From NCBI GenBank assembly GCA_945861255.1, contig CAMAUG010000185.1, forward strand, positions 1-7,791: a stretch of 7,791 nt of DNA, given 5' to 3'. The notes under the pieces were generated by a model. That model worked only from the letters and a program-made list of their open reading frames with translations. It did not search any database and was not told the origin of the DNA. This document shows positions 1-5,288 of this stretch, in pieces. Source of the stretch: Candidatus Sulfopaludibacter sp. SbA3. Its GTDB lineage: Bacteria > Acidobacteriota > Terriglobia > Bryobacterales > Bryobacteraceae. Position 1 is the stretch's first letter. Each line of letters begins with the position of its first letter. The translations under genes and the position numbers were made by a program.

Positions 1-870
1 GGTGGAGCTTTTCTTGCCGGTTACCTCAACGTGTATTTCATGGGCCGCCTGGGCGTCGCTAGAACCATGATGGTGCTGGGTGCGGCATACCTGTTGATCA
101 TGCTCATCGGCGCGCGTATTCTGCGGAGGCCTCCGGAAGGTTGGAAACCGGCGGGGTGGACTCCTTCCAAGACTACGGCTAACAAGATGATCGCCACCCG
201 CAGCGTCACCCGCAATCAGGCCGTGCGCACCGTCCAGTTCGCGCTCCTATGGGGAATCCTGTTCATCAACATCACCGCCGGAATCGGCATTCTGGCGCAG
301 GCCTCTCCGATGATGCAGGACCTGTTTCAGAAGACGCCGCTGGAAGCCGCCGCGGTGGTCTCCCTCATCAGCCTGTTCAATGCGGGGGGGCGCTTCCTGT
401 GGGCCTCCAGCTCCGACTACATCGGGCGCCGCAACACTTATACGCTGTTTTTCACCGCGCAATTCATTCTCTTCCTGCTGATTCCCGGAATGGCCGCGCG
501 CGCCGAATGGCTGGCGTTTGAAGCCAGCCTGTTCGTGGTGTTCACCATGTACGGAGGAGGCTTCGCCACCATCCCCGCTTTCCTGGCCGATATTTTCGGG
601 CCGAACAACGTGGGCGCCATCCACGGTGCCTTGCTTACCGCTTGGAGCGCGGCCGCCATCGCCGGCCCGGTCATCATCACGGAGCTCTCCGGCCGCGCCC
701 GCGCCGCCCTGGCTCAGGGCGCCAGTAAGGTCCACATCTACGACAGCCCTATTCGGGTTCTGGCCGCCCTGCTCGCCGTTGGATTCGTGCTGACCCTGTT
801 CGTGCGGCCGTTGAAGCAGCCCGAGGGAACATCTTTGGACCTCGCGAAGCCTCCCCGTGTATCGCCTTAG
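1..870 (+). CDS. MFS transporter, oxalate/formate antiporter (OFA) type, C-terminal part
   Basis: This is an inner-membrane secondary transporter. The reading frame is open from base 1, so the N-terminal half lies outside the window; 289 residues remain, ending at TAG. In fragment numbering, helices are visible near 23-40, 78-100, 114-134, 147-164, 174-196, 205-226 and 252-269. A basic, proline-containing loop at about 41-77 should be the central cytoplasmic loop between the two six-helix halves. Residues 129-144 carry the second-half copy of MFS motif A (GGR, then SD, then GRR). The segment around 185-223, with GGGFATIPAFLADIFG and a following GAIHG, is typical of the OFA family (TCDB 2.A.1.11). 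Family members exchange or take up small organic anions such as oxalate and formate, but the substrate here cannot be read from the sequence. The GTG at 31 is not a real start, because the frame continues upstream in good transporter sequence (GGAFLAGYLN). Confidence 0.88.
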   Translation, partial: GGAFLAGYLNVYFMGRLGVARTMMVLGAAYLLIMLIGARILRRPPEGWKPAGWTPSKTTANKMIATRSVTRNQAVRTVQFALLWGILFINITAGIGILAQASPMMQDLFQKTPLEAAAVVSLISLFNAGGRFLWASSSDYIGRRNTYTLFFTAQFILFLLIPGMAARAEWLAFEASLFVVFTMYGGGFATIPAFLADIFGPNNVGAIHGALLTAWSAAAIAGPVIITELSGRARAALAQGASKVHIYDSPIRVLAALLAVGFVLTLFVRPLKQPEGTSLDLAKPPRVSP

Positions 871-891
871 TTCACTCTGGCGGGTCAGACC

Positions 892-1134
892 GTGGCTGAA
901 GATGCTGGTGGTTCTGTTATCGGTTTTGGATTTGCAGGCGGCATAGCTGGGGCCGTGATTGGGTATTTGCTTGGGACCAATTCGTTCTTGTCTTTCGGTG
1001 CTGTACTTACGCGCGGTGCGACTCTTACCGGAATCGACGTGCGCTTGATACCTGCCGCGCAAACGGCTTTCAATTTCATGATTGCCGAAGGAATCGCCGG
1101 CGCGTTTCTGGGGGATTTGAGTAGGTGCCAATGA
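892..1134 (+). CDS. Possible small glycine-rich membrane protein, unknown function
   Basis: I do not recognise this 80-residue frame. It begins at GTG 892, 21 nt after the transporter stop and in the same frame. There is no strong ribosome binding site; GGCGGG lies about 8 nt upstream. Residues 8-28 form a glycine-rich hydrophobic segment with several small-xxx-small spacings, and residues 58-74 form a second one ending in GIAGAFLG. A plausible topology is two helices joined by a polar loop. Codons lean to T or A in the third position (GGT, GCT, CTT, TCT), unlike the G/C-ending neighbours, so it may be acquired DNA or an eroding gene. It could be an intact small membrane protein or the C-terminal remnant of a larger one. 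The ordered hydrophobic pattern argues against pure chance, but no family supports it. Confidence 0.42.
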   Translation: MAEDAGGSVIGFGFAGGIAGAVIGYLLGTNSFLSFGAVLTRGATLTGIDVRLIPAAQTAFNFMIAEGIAGAFLGDLSRCQ

Positions 1135-1176
1135 TGCGGGTCACAATATCTGTCTGCTACGCACGGGACGGCAAGG

Positions 1177-1204
1177 CCATATTCAATGCTGGCATTGAAT
1201 ATGG
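1177..1204. promoter_or_regulatory. Perfect 13-bp inverted repeat, probable VapB/VapBC operator
   Basis: The arms CCATATTCAATGC (1177-1189) and GCATTGAATATGG (1192-1204) are exact reverse complements separated by the two bases TG. The right arm ends 14 nt before the antitoxin ATG at 1219. Ribbon-helix-helix antitoxins of VapBC modules normally bind palindromes overlapping their own promoter and repress it, more strongly when complexed with toxin. Position, symmetry and AT-richness in a GC-rich region all fit that role. TATGGT at 1200-1205 or TATCGT at 1205-1210 could serve as a -10 element, but no convincing -35 was found. As RNA the repeat would form a strong hairpin, but no T-run follows it, so an operator is more likely than a terminator. 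Confidence 0.72.
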
Positions 1205-1218
1205 TATCGTGAGGCGTC

Positions 1219-1422
1219 ATGGAAACAGCGCGCAAAATCACGGTTGAAGTGCCGCCGGATCTTCTCGAAAAGGCTCAGCGAGCCAGCGGTAGCGGCATTA
1301 CTCAGACCGTTCGTACGGGTTTGCAGCTGGTTGCGGCTTCGCAAGCCTACGAGCGGCTGCGGCAACTGCGCGGCAAGGTTCGCTTCACGCGTACGCCGGC
1401 TGAACTGAAAGCCGACCGATGA
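1219..1422 (+). CDS. vapB: VapB-like ribbon-helix-helix antitoxin
   Basis: A 67-residue antitoxin expected to neutralise the toxin encoded immediately downstream and to bind its own promoter. Residues 6-12 (KITVEVP) form the DNA-contacting beta strand of a ribbon-helix-helix fold. They are followed by a helix at about 13-22 (DLLEKAQ) and a second at 27-41 (ITQTVRTGLQLVAAS). The charged C-terminal part, 43-67, with LRQLRGKVRF, is the usual toxin-wrapping region. The ATG at 1219 is preceded by GTGAGG at 1209-1214 and lies just after the perfect inverted repeat. The stop codon overlaps the toxin start as ATGA (1419-1422), which points to translational coupling. The domain reading is fairly clear; the exact antitoxin subfamily is not certain. 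Confidence 0.85.
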   Translation: METARKITVEVPPDLLEKAQRASGSGITQTVRTGLQLVAASQAYERLRQLRGKVRFTRTPAELKADR

Positions 1423-1811
1423 TCGCGGTTGACACCAGCACCTGGATCGCATTCCTGCAAGGAGATGCCGGCCGGGACGCCGAACTGCTTGATCGCGCGC
1501 TCCAGGACCGGCAGGTGCTCATGGTGCCGGTCGTGCTCACCGAAATCTTGAGCGACCCGAAGGTTCCTTCAGAGGTTTCAAAAGCTCTCTTGGAATTACC
1601 GCTCATTGAGGTCAGGCCCGGGTATTGGCAACGGGCAGGCGAGTTGCGGGCACGCGTGTTGGCCAAGAGCCGCAAGGCACGCTTGGGCGATGCCCTGATT
1701 GCGCAGAGCTGTGTTGATCGCGGGATTCCTCTCCTCACGCGAGACCGGGATTTCCAGGCGTTCGCCGGCGCCGCCGGCCTGGACCTTGTGACGGCGTCCG
1801 CACAGGACTGA
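1419..1811 (+). CDS. vapC: VapC-like PIN-domain ribonuclease toxin
   Basis: A 130-residue single-domain PIN protein, the usual VapC length. The acidic metal-binding positions of the family are all present: D5 in IAVDTSTWI, E42 in VVLTEIL, D91 in RLGDALIAQSC and D109 in LLTRDRDF. Family members are Mg2+-dependent endoribonucleases that cut tRNA or rRNA and halt growth when freed from antitoxin; the particular RNA target is not predictable here. The ATG overlaps the end of the antitoxin gene, so translation is probably coupled. Nothing is truncated and no key residue is missing, so the toxin should be active. The gene ends at TGA 1809-1811 inside a small hairpin. Confidence 0.93.
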   Translation: MIAVDTSTWIAFLQGDAGRDAELLDRALQDRQVLMVPVVLTEILSDPKVPSEVSKALLELPLIEVRPGYWQRAGELRARVLAKSRKARLGDALIAQSCVDRGIPLLTRDRDFQAFAGAAGLDLVTASAQD

Positions 1812-1819
1812 GCCAGTCC
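1805..1819. other. Small hairpin spanning the vapC stop codon
   Basis: GGACTG (1805-1810) and CAGTCC (1814-1819) form a perfect 6-bp stem with the 3-nt loop AGC, and the TGA stop lies in the top of the stem and loop. No T-run follows, so a classical intrinsic terminator is not supported. It could protect the 3' end of the mRNA or be chance. Confidence 0.25.
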
Positions 1820-1841
1820 GCGGAAAACAGATCCGCCGGAT

Positions 1842-1876
1842 GTGGCTCCAGGAGATGGATGGGATGGGGGAGCCAC
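1842..1876. terminator. 8-bp stem hairpin with G-rich loop, weak terminator candidate
   Basis: GTGGCTCC (1842-1849) and GGAGCCAC (1869-1876) are exact reverse complements with a 19-nt purine-rich loop. It lies between vapC and the promoter of the next operon, where a terminator would be expected. However, the stem is followed by GACCCCGCG rather than a T-run, so Rho-independent termination is doubtful. The loop and 3' arm hold four G-runs (1851-1852, 1857-1858, 1861-1863, 1866-1870). Confidence 0.22.
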
Positions 1877-1885
1877 GACCCCGCG

Positions 1886-1915
1886 TTGACACCCCTGCCA
1901 TCCCGACACTATCAT
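1886..1915 (+). promoter_or_regulatory. Sigma-70-type promoter for the ABC exporter operon
   Basis: TTGACA at 1886-1891 matches the -35 consensus in full. TATCAT at 1910-1915 matches the -10 consensus at five of six positions, with an 18-nt spacer. Transcription would begin near 1922 and leave a leader of about 75 nt before the ATG at 1996. It is the best promoter-like sequence I noticed, and it lies in the largest gap upstream of the five co-directional genes. Confidence 0.6.
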
Positions 1916-1934
1916 GATGTTCTGCGCCCCCTTC

Positions 1935-1973
1935 GGTGGCGCCTGCAACCCGGCGCTAACCAAACAGCGGGTT
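1935..1973 (+). other. Two mutually exclusive hairpins in the operon leader
   Basis: One fold pairs GCGCC (1939-1943) with GGCGC (1952-1956) and extends outward through a G-T pair, a T-A pair, a one-base bulge and two G-C pairs. A second pairs AACCCG (1947-1952) with CGGGTT (1968-1973). Both use base 1952 and the second disrupts the first, so they cannot form together. This resembles leader-RNA switching but matches no riboswitch class I know. It may be chance in GC-rich DNA. Confidence 0.22.
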
Positions 1974-1995
1974 TGTACGTCCTGATTCATTCACT

Positions 1996-3018
1996 ATGAT
2001 CAAAGTCGAAGGGCTCACCAAGCGATACGCCCGGCATGTTGCCGTGGATAACATCTCCTTTGAGATTCAAAGAGGGCAGATTGTCGGATTCCTGGGTCCC
2101 AACGGGGCGGGGAAGACCACCACCATGCGGGTTCTGACGTGTTTCCTGCCGCCCTCGTCCGGCTCGGCGCGCGTGGCGGAGTTCGATGTGCTGGAACAAC
2201 CCATGGAGGTCAAAAAGCGCATCGGCTATCTGCCGGAATTGCCGCCTCTGTATCCGGAAATGGAGGTGGCCGAATACCTGACGTATGTCGGCCGGCTGAA
2301 GGGCATCCCCAAGGCCAGCCTCGCCAAGCGCGTCGACGAAGTGGCCGAACGCTGTTCCGTGGGCGATGTGAGAGCCAAGCTCATCGGCAAGCTGTCCAAG
2401 GGCTACCGGCAGCGCGTGGGACTCGCCCAGGCCATCATCCACAATCCCGACGTGCTGATTCTTGATGAACCGACCTCTGGCCTCGATCCCCAACAAATTA
2501 TCGAAACCCGCGATTTGATCAAAGGCCTGGCCGGCGATCACACCATTATTCTTTCCACCCACATCCTGCCTGAAGTGGAGCAGATCTGCGAACAGGTGAT
2601 CATCATCGCCAAGGGCAAGCTGGTGGCCACCGACAGCGTAGCGAATCTGACCAGCCGCCTGCGGGGCGCCGAAACCATTTCACTGGAGATCGCGCCGCAC
2701 AATGGTTCGCCCCTTGTCGCGGGCGAGGTGCGGGAGCGATTGGAGCACGTCTCCGGAGTTGGCCGCGTGGTCGATCGGGACGGGCATGACGGCCGGCTAT
2801 CCTTTACCGTGGAAAGCCAACAGGGGCAGCACATTCGTCCGGAGCTGGCCCGCGCGGTGGTGGAGGCGGGCTGGAACTTGAATGAATTGCATTCGGTGGG
2901 CTTAAGCCTGGAGGAGATCTTCCTGGAGTTGACCGGCGCGCCCAAGCACGACATCTCCGCGCCGCACGCGACTACCATGGGCGCGGAGGCGGGCGCGGCC
3001 GCCGGGGAGAGCCAATGA
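1996..3018 (+). CDS. ABC-2 exporter ATP-binding protein, GldA-like
   Basis: The cytoplasmic ATPase that drives the exporter formed with the next gene's permease. The nucleotide-binding domain is complete: Walker A GPNGAGKTT at 34-42, a Q-loop region where YLPE (78-81) has Glu in place of Gln as is common in this subfamily, signature LSKGYRQR at 133-140, Walker B VLILDEP at 153-159, D-loop SGLD at 161-164 and H-loop H189. Residues 226-313 form the usual C-terminal accessory domain, ending in the SLEEIFLELT motif. A low-complexity Ala/Gly-rich tail of about 25 residues follows. The ATG at 1996 fits the conserved N-terminus (IKVEGLTKRY) but has no clear Shine-Dalgarno sequence. It overlaps the permease gene by ATGA. 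It resembles GldA of Bacteroidetes gliding systems, but many ABC-2 ATPases look alike and the substrate is unknown. Confidence 0.95.
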   Translation: MIKVEGLTKRYARHVAVDNISFEIQRGQIVGFLGPNGAGKTTTMRVLTCFLPPSSGSARVAEFDVLEQPMEVKKRIGYLPELPPLYPEMEVAEYLTYVGRLKGIPKASLAKRVDEVAERCSVGDVRAKLIGKLSKGYRQRVGLAQAIIHNPDVLILDEPTSGLDPQQIIETRDLIKGLAGDHTIILSTHILPEVEQICEQVIIIAKGKLVATDSVANLTSRLRGAETISLEIAPHNGSPLVAGEVRERLEHVSGVGRVVDRDGHDGRLSFTVESQQGQHIRPELARAVVEAGWNLNELHSVGLSLEEIFLELTGAPKHDISAPHATTMGAEAGAAAGESQ

Positions 3019-3776
3019 ACACATTCACCATTTGCAACAAAGAACTGAACAGCTATTTCCGTTCGCCCATCGCATATGGCGTGATGGCGTTTTTCGCTCT
3101 GATCGCGGGATATTTCTTTTACGTCGCCGTATATTTCTTCATGCAGATGAGTATTCAAAGCTCCATGCAAGGCGGCGGTCCGATGAGCGTGAACGATTCG
3201 GTCATCCGGCCCATTCTCTCCAACATCAGCGTCATCGGCCTGTTCGTCATCCCGATGATTACCATGCGGCTGTTCGCCGAGGAAAAACGCACCGGCACGT
3301 TTGAGCTGCTGGCCACTTCGCCCATCCACGACATGGAAATGATCCTCGGAAAATGGCTGGCGGCCTTGATCTTGTATGCGGCCATGCTGGCGCTCTCCCT
3401 GGTGAGCATGCTAGCCCTGTTCGCCTACGGGAATCCGGATTGGCGTCCTATGGTGGTGGGCTATCTGGGGCTGCTGTTGCAGGCGGGTTGCCTGCTGGCG
3501 ATCGGCACGTTTATTTCGTCGTGCACAAAGAATCAGATCGTCGCCGGCGTCGCGAGCTTCAGCATTTGCCTGCTGCTGTGGGTGCTGGATTGGATGTCCT
3601 CATTCCAGGATTCGGCGGTGGCCAGGGTTCTCTCCTATATGTCGGTCCTCCAGCACTTCGATTCGTTCTCGAAGGGCGTGCTCGATTCCAAAGACATCAT
3701 TTATTACATTTCGGCGATCTTCATCGGGTTGTTTCTGACGGCCCGGTCGCTCGAAGCGCTGCGGTGGAGGTCTTAA
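3015..3776 (+). CDS. ABC-2 type permease, GldF-like
   Basis: A 253-residue integral membrane subunit of the exporter. Six hydrophobic segments are visible near residues 20-42, 67-85, 113-137, 146-168, 176-195 and 226-245. Between the second and third lies MRLFAEEKRTGTFELLATSP (84-103), the characteristic cytoplasmic segment of the ABC2_membrane_2/GldF group that contacts the ATPase. The length matches a stand-alone half-transporter permease that would act as a dimer. GGGGAGA at 3004-3010 is a good ribosome binding site inside the end of the ATPase gene, and the ATGA overlap supports coupled translation. The stop is 4 nt before the GldG-like gene. The link to GldF is by family resemblance and gene order; gliding is not implied. 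Confidence 0.93.
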   Translation: MNTFTICNKELNSYFRSPIAYGVMAFFALIAGYFFYVAVYFFMQMSIQSSMQGGGPMSVNDSVIRPILSNISVIGLFVIPMITMRLFAEEKRTGTFELLATSPIHDMEMILGKWLAALILYAAMLALSLVSMLALFAYGNPDWRPMVVGYLGLLLQAGCLLAIGTFISSCTKNQIVAGVASFSICLLLWVLDWMSSFQDSAVARVLSYMSVLQHFDSFSKGVLDSKDIIYYISAIFIGLFLTARSLEALRWRS

Positions 3777-3780
3777 GACC

Positions 3781-5154
3781 ATGGCTCAAAAAACATCCTG
3801 GATGAAGGCAAGGCAAACGAAATTCGCGGCGTATACCGCAGTGTACCTGTTGATCGTACTCGCCGTTGTCGGCGTCATCAACTTCCTGGCCCAACGCTAT
3901 AACAAATCCTTCGATACCACGGCGAGCAAGAAGTTCACTTTGTCCGATCAGACCCTCAAGATCGCACGCGAGCTGAAGCAGGACATCAGTATCACTTATT
4001 GGGACCGCCCCACGCAGTTCACGGCGGCGCGGGATTTGCTCGATCGCTATAAGAACCTTTCCACGAAGATCAACGTGCGCTATGTAGACCCGGAAAAGAA
4101 CCGCACGCAGGCCATGGCGGCAGGCCTGAAAACGCTGGGGACGGTGCAGGTGGAAGTGGGGACGAAGCGCCAGGAAGCCAAGAGCCTCACCGAGGAAGAA
4201 GTCACCGGCGCGATGGTGCGCGCGCTGAAGAGCGGCGAGCGCATGGCCTGCTTCACCCTGGGTTCGGGCGAGCATTCCATCGACGACGCCGACCGCGGTG
4301 GTTTAGCGCAGGTGAAGACGCTCCTCGAAAGCAGCAACTACAAAACGCAGACCCTGAAGATGCTGGAAAAGCCCGAGGTCCCCAAGGATTGCATGATCGT
4401 GATTGTGGCCGGCCCCACCCGCGATTACCTGCAACCGGAAATCGACGCGCTTAAGAAGTTTATCGAAGCCGGCGGGCGCGGACTGTTCATGCTGGACCCG
4501 CCCTTGAAGTTCGCTAGACAAGAAACGGACGATAACGCGGCGTTCAGCAACGTGCTGAAAGAGTGGGGCGTGACGCTGGACCAGAATCTGGTGCTGGATA
4601 CCAGCGGCGTCGGCCAGATTTTCGGACTGGGCCCGGAAGTTCCGCTGGTCACCAGCTACGGCGCGCACGCCATTGTGCGGCCGATGAAGGATGTCCCGTC
4701 GGCGCTGCCGATCGCGCGCTCCATGCAGGTAGCAAACGGGGCCAAGACCACCGTCGAGAAGTTGATGGAAACATCGTCGAACAGCTTCGCTACGGCCAAC
4801 CTGAAGTCGGCGGAGATCAAGCCGGGACCCAGCGACAAGAAAGGCCCGTTCATCTTGGGCGCGGCAGGCACGTTCAACGGCGACGGCGCCAAGGGTCAGT
4901 TCGTCGTCACCGGATCTTCCATGTGGGCCACCAATTCATTCCTCCGCGTGAACGGCAACCGGGATCTGTTCATGAACATGCTGAACTGGCTTTCTTCGGA
5001 CGAGGATCTGATTTCCATTCGCCCCAAGGAACCGGAGGACCGGCGCATCAGCATGTCGCGCAATCAGATCCAGCTGATGTTCTATTCGAGCGTGATGGGC
5101 ATTCCTTTGCTGGTCGTGGCGGCTGGGCTGAGCGTGTGGTGGAAGCGGCGGTAG
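3781..5154 (+). CDS. GldG-like ABC transporter auxiliary protein (PF09822 type)
   Basis: A 457-residue bitopic protein with membrane helices at about 16-37 and 433-454. The roughly 390 residues between them should face the periplasm. Just after the first helix comes the family's KKFTLSDQT (50-58). Residues about 155-240 (GSGEHSIDD, then IVIVAGPTRDYL, then GGRGLFMLDPP) form the Rossmann-like ABC_transp_aux domain, which is related to the N-terminal domain of eukaryotic IFT52. TGSSMWATNSF at 377-387 resembles the late strand of that fold. The C-terminal helix is followed by WWKRR, a cytoplasmic basic anchor. GGAGG at 3766-3770 is a good ribosome binding site for ATG 3781. In Bacteroidetes GldG works with GldA and GldF; elsewhere the role is unknown. 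The gene is complete with no frameshift. Confidence 0.92.
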   Translation: MAQKTSWMKARQTKFAAYTAVYLLIVLAVVGVINFLAQRYNKSFDTTASKKFTLSDQTLKIARELKQDISITYWDRPTQFTAARDLLDRYKNLSTKINVRYVDPEKNRTQAMAAGLKTLGTVQVEVGTKRQEAKSLTEEEVTGAMVRALKSGERMACFTLGSGEHSIDDADRGGLAQVKTLLESSNYKTQTLKMLEKPEVPKDCMIVIVAGPTRDYLQPEIDALKKFIEAGGRGLFMLDPPLKFARQETDDNAAFSNVLKEWGVTLDQNLVLDTSGVGQIFGLGPEVPLVTSYGAHAIVRPMKDVPSALPIARSMQVANGAKTTVEKLMETSSNSFATANLKSAEIKPGPSDKKGPFILGAAGTFNGDGAKGQFVVTGSSMWATNSFLRVNGNRDLFMNMLNWLSSDEDLISIRPKEPEDRRISMSRNQIQLMFYSSVMGIPLLVVAAGLSVWWKRR

Positions 5155-5162
5155 AGTTCGTC

Positions 5163-5288
5163 ATGAAGCAAGTCTTCCAACCGCTCCCGGACGGTCGCGG
5201 CTCGGTGAGCTTTTTCGAACGCGTGGCCGCGTTGACCGTGCCGCGCGCGGCTGTGGGCGGTCCGGAACGGCCGGGAACGTCGTTATGA
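5163..5288 (+). CDS. Possible 41-codon ORF bridging the gap before the DUF4340 gene
   Basis: An open frame begins with ATG 5163, 8 nt after the GldG-like stop. It ends at TGA 5286-5288, overlapping the ATG of the next gene as ATGA. The peptide (MKQVFQPLPDGRGSVSFFER at its start) is rich in Arg, Pro and Gly, is read from a repeat-like segment, and resembles no functional family. Its geometry would let ribosomes pass from the GldG-like gene to the DUF4340 gene by successive re-initiation. No clear ribosome binding site precedes it. It may be a coupling ORF or simply repeat DNA that happens to be open. Confidence 0.22.
   Translation: MKQVFQPLPDGRGSVSFFERVAALTVPRAAVGGPERPGTSL
5181..5239. repeat. 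Interspersed-repeat-like segment with imperfect stem
   Basis: The core CCGCTCCCGGACGGTCGCGG followed by CTCGGT (5181-5206) resembles a short motif I recall as scattered through Acidobacteriota and related genomes, often mistranslated as PLPDGRGS; this is memory, not a search. ACGGTC plus GCGGC (5191-5201) pairs with GCCGC and GACCGT (5226-5239), with a 3-nt bulge at 5231-5233, giving an 11-bp imperfect stem and a 24-nt loop. Only one copy is in the window, so repetition cannot be shown here. It occupies the one loose junction of the operon. Confidence 0.42.

Noticed and set aside
247..1131. Long reverse-strand open frame of 294 codons
   Set aside because: It lies antisense to the transporter and the small ORF, is made of low-complexity Gly/Arg/Gln/His-rich sequence typical of antisense reading of GC-rich codons, and shows no recognisable domain.
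868..1134. Read-through of the transporter TAG into the small ORF in the same frame
   Set aside because: A shared frame has a one-in-three chance. The transporter already ends with a normal polar tail, and no recoding signal is visible.
2538..3329. Reverse-strand open frame of 263 codons across the ATPase-permease junction
   Set aside because: It is antisense to two clearly real, translationally coupled genes and has no family resemblance.
5200..5215. GCTC-GGT-GAGC followed by TTTTT, looking like a tiny intrinsic terminator
   Set aside because: The stem is only 4 bp, too weak to stop RNA polymerase, and it sits between genes that otherwise look co-transcribed.
4563..5288. Plus-strand open frame of 241 codons overlapping the end of the GldG-like gene
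   Set aside because: It is an out-of-frame shadow of the GldG-like gene up to 5154. Only its last 41 codons lie outside that gene and are listed separately as a doubtful ORF.
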